64,000 nt of DNA from Flavobacterium sp. GT3R68 (GTDB lineage: Bacteria; Bacteroidota; Bacteroidia; Flavobacteriales; Flavobacteriaceae). The notes below the pieces were generated by a model. It did not search any database and was not told where the DNA came from. It was given only the letters and a program-made list of their open reading frames with translations. Made by a program: the position numbers and the translations under genes. The DNA lies in the NCBI RefSeq assembly GCF_007109225.1, contig NZ_VJZK01000007.1:79250-143249 (forward strand), given 5' to 3'. Shown here piece by piece: positions 61,215 to 64,000 of the stretch (within the stretch, counting starts at the first letter, position 1; each line of letters starts with the position of its first letter).

Positions 61215-61811
61215 TTATAATTGGGCTATCTGTCGGTCCTGAATTTTTGAAAACAAAATCAATCCAATTATCGCGCCCATGGTTGCAAATAACATATCCG
61301 ACTGCGTATCCCATACATAACCCTGCGTCCCTAAAAACGCATCGCCGCCATCACCGGTTAAAATCGATATCAGCCATTCAATCCATTCGTAAGCGGCGCT
61401 GATGGCCAGACAAACGCATACGATAATGAAGTTGAAAAAGCTTTTATTACTGATCACCATTTTACGGATAAACAATTCCCTGATAATCATTGCCGGAACC
61501 AATCCCTGGGCAAAATGGCCCACTTTGTCATAATTGTTTCTGCTCTGATGAAAAACTTCCCGGATATAATCAAAGAAAGGAACTTCAGCGTACGTATAAT
61601 GACCACCAATTAAAAGGATGATGCAGTGAATCAGAATCAGGAAGTACGTGAAATTCGTAAATCGGAATCTCCTGAACGTCAATATTAAAATCAAAACCCC
61701 TATTATGGCGGGAATAATTTCCAAAAAACAAGTGAAACTTTCCTTTGGATTGATAATCGACCAAAGGAAAGTTCCGACAAATATGTTCAACATGATATAG
61801 ATGTACCTCAT
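61215..61811 (-). CDS. DUF2238 membrane protein
   Basis: 198 residues, six membrane helices. The family signature is clear: HYTYAEVPFFDYI, NNYDKVGHFAQGLVPAMIIRE, ISAAYEWIEWLI and FLGTQGYVWDTQSDMLFATMGAIIGL. These conserved His, Glu, Trp and Asp residues inside the membrane are typical of DUF2238 (YjdF-like). Function unknown. It converges with the 28-residue-repeat gene; the M42 peptidase gene lies upstream on the same strand. Confidence 0.85.
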   Translation of the reverse strand: MRYIYIMLNIFVGTFLWSIINPKESFTCFLEIIPAIIGVLILILTFRRFRFTNFTYFLILIHCIILLIGGHYTYAEVPFFDYIREVFHQSRNNYDKVGHFAQGLVPAMIIRELFIRKMVISNKSFFNFIIVCVCLAISAAYEWIEWLISILTGDGGDAFLGTQGYVWDTQSDMLFATMGAIIGLILFSKIQDRQIAQL

Positions 61812-61822
61812 TTGTTTTGTTT

Positions 61823-61890
61823 TTTAGCCCTGATGGAAGCGGCATCCCACGCATTTTCGCGTGGATACAGCACACAGCAGGAAAAGCTCC
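61823..61890. repeat. Second dispersed repeat family, copy B
   Basis: TTAGCCCTGATGGAAGCGGC, then the hairpin CCACGCATTTTCGCGTGG, then CAGCAGGAAAAGCTCC. Closest to copy C at 63791. Lies between the DUF2238 gene and the M42 gene. Confidence 0.75.
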
Positions 61891-61895
61891 TTATA

Positions 61896-62984
61896 TTATT
61901 TAAAATAAGAATAGGTTTCATTATTCTCCATTTTCAATAAACTTTCATAGATTAATCTGATCACATTCTCCACATCTTCACGGTGCACCATTTCGACTGT
62001 CGTATGCATGTAACGCAGCGGAAGCGAGATCAACGCAGACGGCACGCCACCATTACTATAAGCAAATGCATCGGTATCTGTTCCGGTTACGCGGGAGGAA
62101 GCCGCGCGCTGAAAAGGGATTTTCTTTTCTTCAGCCGTATTGATAATTAATTCCCTCAGGTTGTTCTGTACCGCCGGAGCATACGTAATTACAGGGCCTT
62201 TTCCTATTTTGGTGTCTCCTTCAATTTTGACATCGATCATTGGAGTAGTGGTGTCGTGGCAAACATCGGTAATAATGGCAACGTTCGGTTTGATGGTTTT
62301 GGTAATCATTTCTGCCCCACGCAAGCCCACTTCTTCCTGAACCGAATTGGTAATGTATAATCCGAAAGGCAATTTCTTTTTGTTTTCATGCAGCAAACGC
62401 GCCACTTCGGCAATCATGAATCCACCCATACGGTTATCGATGGCGCGGCAAACGAATTTATTTCCGTTCATGATGAAAAACTCATCGGGATACGTAATGA
62501 CGCAACCCACATGAATTCCCATATTCTCAACTTCTTCTTTGGTTTCACAACCAGTATCAATAAATAAATTGCTGATTTTTGGGTTTTCCTCTTTGTCGCG
62601 GTTGCGGGTATGAATCGCCGGCCATCCGAAAACACCTTTGACAATTCCTTTTTTAGTATGGATGTTTACGATTTTTGATGGTGCAATCTGATGATCGGAA
62701 CCCCCATTGCGGATCACATATATTAATCCGTTATCGGTTATGTAATTGACATACCATGAAATTTCATCGGAATGCCCTTCAATCACAACTTTATAAGGAG
62801 CATCAGGATTGATGACTCCTACTGCGGTTCCATACGTATCGGTAATAAAGGTATCCACATAAGGTTTCAGATACTCCATCCATATTTTTTGACCTTCGGC
62901 TTCAAAACCGGTAGGGGAAGCATTGTTTAAATATTTTTCAAGAAATTTGATGGAAGATTCCTTCAATATTGATTTAGAGTTCAT
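61896..62984 (-). CDS. M42-family metallopeptidase
   Basis: 362 residues, a dinuclear-metal aminopeptidase. The metal-binding set is visible: VIEGHSDEISWY (His71, Asp73), FVCRAIDNRMGGFM (Asp), TNSVQEEVGLRGAEM (catalytic Glu pair), ITDVCHDT (Asp) and the late RYMHTTVEMVHREDV (His). Length and motif spacing are normal for the M42 group (glutamyl aminopeptidase/endoglucanase-like). Cytosolic, role in peptide turnover. Single gene divergent from the DUF4294 gene. Confidence 0.92.
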   Translation of the reverse strand: MNSKSILKESSIKFLEKYLNNASPTGFEAEGQKIWMEYLKPYVDTFITDTYGTAVGVINPDAPYKVVIEGHSDEISWYVNYITDNGLIYVIRNGGSDHQIAPSKIVNIHTKKGIVKGVFGWPAIHTRNRDKEENPKISNLFIDTGCETKEEVENMGIHVGCVITYPDEFFIMNGNKFVCRAIDNRMGGFMIAEVARLLHENKKKLPFGLYITNSVQEEVGLRGAEMITKTIKPNVAIITDVCHDTTTPMIDVKIEGDTKIGKGPVITYAPAVQNNLRELIINTAEEKKIPFQRAASSRVTGTDTDAFAYSNGGVPSALISLPLRYMHTTVEMVHREDVENVIRLIYESLLKMENNETYSYFK

Positions 62985-63069
62985 ATAATAATTTTTTGCT
63001 AATTTATAAATTTGGCATTAGAGTTGTTATATTTAATGTATAATTTTGACAAAACAAATATCCTTACCA

Positions 63070-63744
63070 ATGAATGTATTCAAGTATCTTTTGCTTATTT
63101 CCTTTATCTCAATCAGTACCGTTGCCCAAGTGGTAAAAAAAGACAGTATTAAAACCGAAGAAATTTCAGAAGAGAACGATACCATACTCGGTGCACCTAT
63201 ATTATTGGAAGAGGTGATCATCAGCAAAGAGAAGCTGAGTTACGAAAGTAAAAAAGCATACCTGATCCTTCAGAACAGGGTATATAAGGTGTACCCATAT
63301 GCGAAAATCGCTTCGGAACGGCTGACTGTCCTCAACAGGACTATGGCCAACCTGAAAACAAATAGAGAGAAGAAAAAGTATCTGAAGATAGTGGAAGACT
63401 ATATCGAGAATGAATTTACAGAGAAACTCAAGAAACTATCCAGAAAGCAGGGCCAAATCCTGGTAAAACTGATTCATCGCCAAACCGGCAACACTACCTT
63501 TGACCTTATTAAGGAATATAAAAGCGGCTGGAAGGCCTTTTGGTCTAACAGCACCGCCAAATTATTCGACATTAACCTTAAAACAAAGTACGCTCCGTAC
63601 GATGTCAATGAGGATTATCTGATCGAAACCATATTGGAACGTGCCTTCATCAGCGGGAGATTGGTCAGACAGGAATCTGCAAACCCTGTCGATTATGATG
63701 CGCTGATGGATCATTGGTATAAAAAAGCCGCTACTAAGAAGTAG
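63070..63744 (+). CDS. DUF4294 protein, secreted
   Basis: 224 residues from the ATG at 63070, which begins the signal peptide MNVFKYLLLISFISISTVAQ; a TTG 24 bases earlier is less likely. The mature part shows the family pattern LLEEVIISKEKLSYESKKAYLILQNRVYKVYPYAKIASERLTVL and a basic helical centre (EKLKKLSRKQGQILVKLIHRQTG). Function unknown; the family is common in Bacteroidota. Its stop is followed by the third copy of the second repeat family. Confidence 0.86.
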   Translation: MNVFKYLLLISFISISTVAQVVKKDSIKTEEISEENDTILGAPILLEEVIISKEKLSYESKKAYLILQNRVYKVYPYAKIASERLTVLNRTMANLKTNREKKKYLKIVEDYIENEFTEKLKKLSRKQGQILVKLIHRQTGNTTFDLIKEYKSGWKAFWSNSTAKLFDINLKTKYAPYDVNEDYLIETILERAFISGRLVRQESANPVDYDALMDHWYKKAATKK

Positions 63745-63790
63745 TTTTCTTTTCTTCAGGAGCTACAACCAGACCCTTTTCAAGAACATT

Positions 63791-63853
63791 CAGTCCCGCT
63801 TTCCGCTCGTATCCACGCGAAAAGGCGTGGGATACCCGCTTCAATCGGGGCTA
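63791..63853. repeat. Second dispersed repeat family, copy C
   Basis: On the minus strand: TAGCCCCGATTGAAGCGGGT, hairpin CCACGCCTTTTCGCGTGG, then AAGCGGGACTG. Nearly the same as copy B with the same internal hairpin. Confidence 0.75.
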
Positions 63854-64000
63854 TGGAAGAATATTTACGGTCCTAATATATATAAGGAAGCATCTCAGGA
63901 ACATTATCGAACATCGAACAACCTGAAAAACCAACCCAAAACGGTTTACCTGCGACAACCCTACAACGACCTGAAAAAACTTTCGCCTCCAAAAAACGGG
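63854..64000. other. Window end with no gene assigned
   Basis: The plus-strand frame is open to the edge (ending ...VYLRQPYNDLKKLSPPKNG) but has no start codon after the repeat; the minus strand is also open. Either may be the end of a gene that continues beyond the window. Too little to decide. Confidence 0.3.

Noticed and set aside
63734..63800. Minus-strand reading ...GLVVAPEEKKTTS near the end of the DUF4294 gene as a gene end
   Set aside because: It overlaps the DUF4294 stop and runs into repeat copy C after about 20 codons; too short to support.

Overview
The window looks like a piece of a Flavobacterium-type (Bacteroidota, Flavobacteriia) chromosome. Evidence: the gliding genes gldF and gldG, a DUF4294 protein, a phoH gene whose natural start is TTG, signal peptides ending in ...FAQ, promoters of the TAnnTTTG type with few Shine-Dalgarno sequences, and two families of dispersed palindromic repeats of the kind scattered through such genomes. 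No rRNA, tRNA or CRISPR array was seen.

Layout. (1) 1-13.3 kb: chromosomal backbone with a lipoprotein fragment broken by an in-frame stop, a TonB-C-like secreted protein, a tandem pair of near-duplicate PAS histidine kinases, a CDF-like membrane protein, a saccharopine-dehydrogenase-like enzyme, a PPOX protein, a 2H phosphoesterase, a large lipoprotein, topoisomerase III, a GIY-YIG protein and an HTH regulator with an operator-like array. Copies of a CATTGCGAG-type repeat fill most gaps here. (2) 13.6-22.6 kb: a defence island. It holds a type I restriction-modification operon (hsdM, hsdS, an unknown gene, hsdR) followed by a tight three-gene operon: a PIN-like nuclease interrupted by one in-frame TAA, a HipA-like kinase and a DUF3037-like protein. 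(3) About 22.8-48.3 kb: an AT-rich accessory island ending beside mnmE. Its cargo is an envelope cassette (LtaS-like sulfatase-fold transferase, two PAP2 phosphatases, ferric-reductase-like membrane protein, porin-like protein), crcB, a truncated MFS gene, and a heavy-metal block (TonB receptor, HMA-like protein, P-type ATPase, MFS transporter, CusB-like adaptor, CusA fused to a TolC-like domain). The mobility end has a DUF6371-like primase-related protein, a shortened DUF3987 protein, HTH proteins and a tyrosine recombinase. Short secreted peptides with a QPP motif near the C-terminus recur beside the transport genes. TTGCAAT inverted-repeat blocks lie upstream of several of them. (4) 48.4-64 kb: backbone again, with mnmE, a universal stress protein, a secreted protein with a poly-T frameshift, dnaN, gldG, gldF, a monooxygenase-like protein, a SAM hydroxide adenosyltransferase, phoH, purC, three small secreted proteins (one ankyrin, two with a 28-residue repeat), a DUF2238 protein, an M42 peptidase and a DUF4294 protein.

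How they work together. The metal block reads as a complete export route: outer-membrane receptor, periplasmic metal-binding protein, inner-membrane P-type ATPase, and an RND pump whose outer-membrane channel is fused to it. The two tandem operons at 13.6-22.6 kb read as a DNA-restriction system next to a possible second, undescribed defence or toxin module (PIN, HipA-like kinase, DUF3037-like). That module is the best candidate for something new. All functional assignments rest on motifs read by eye; no database search was possible.
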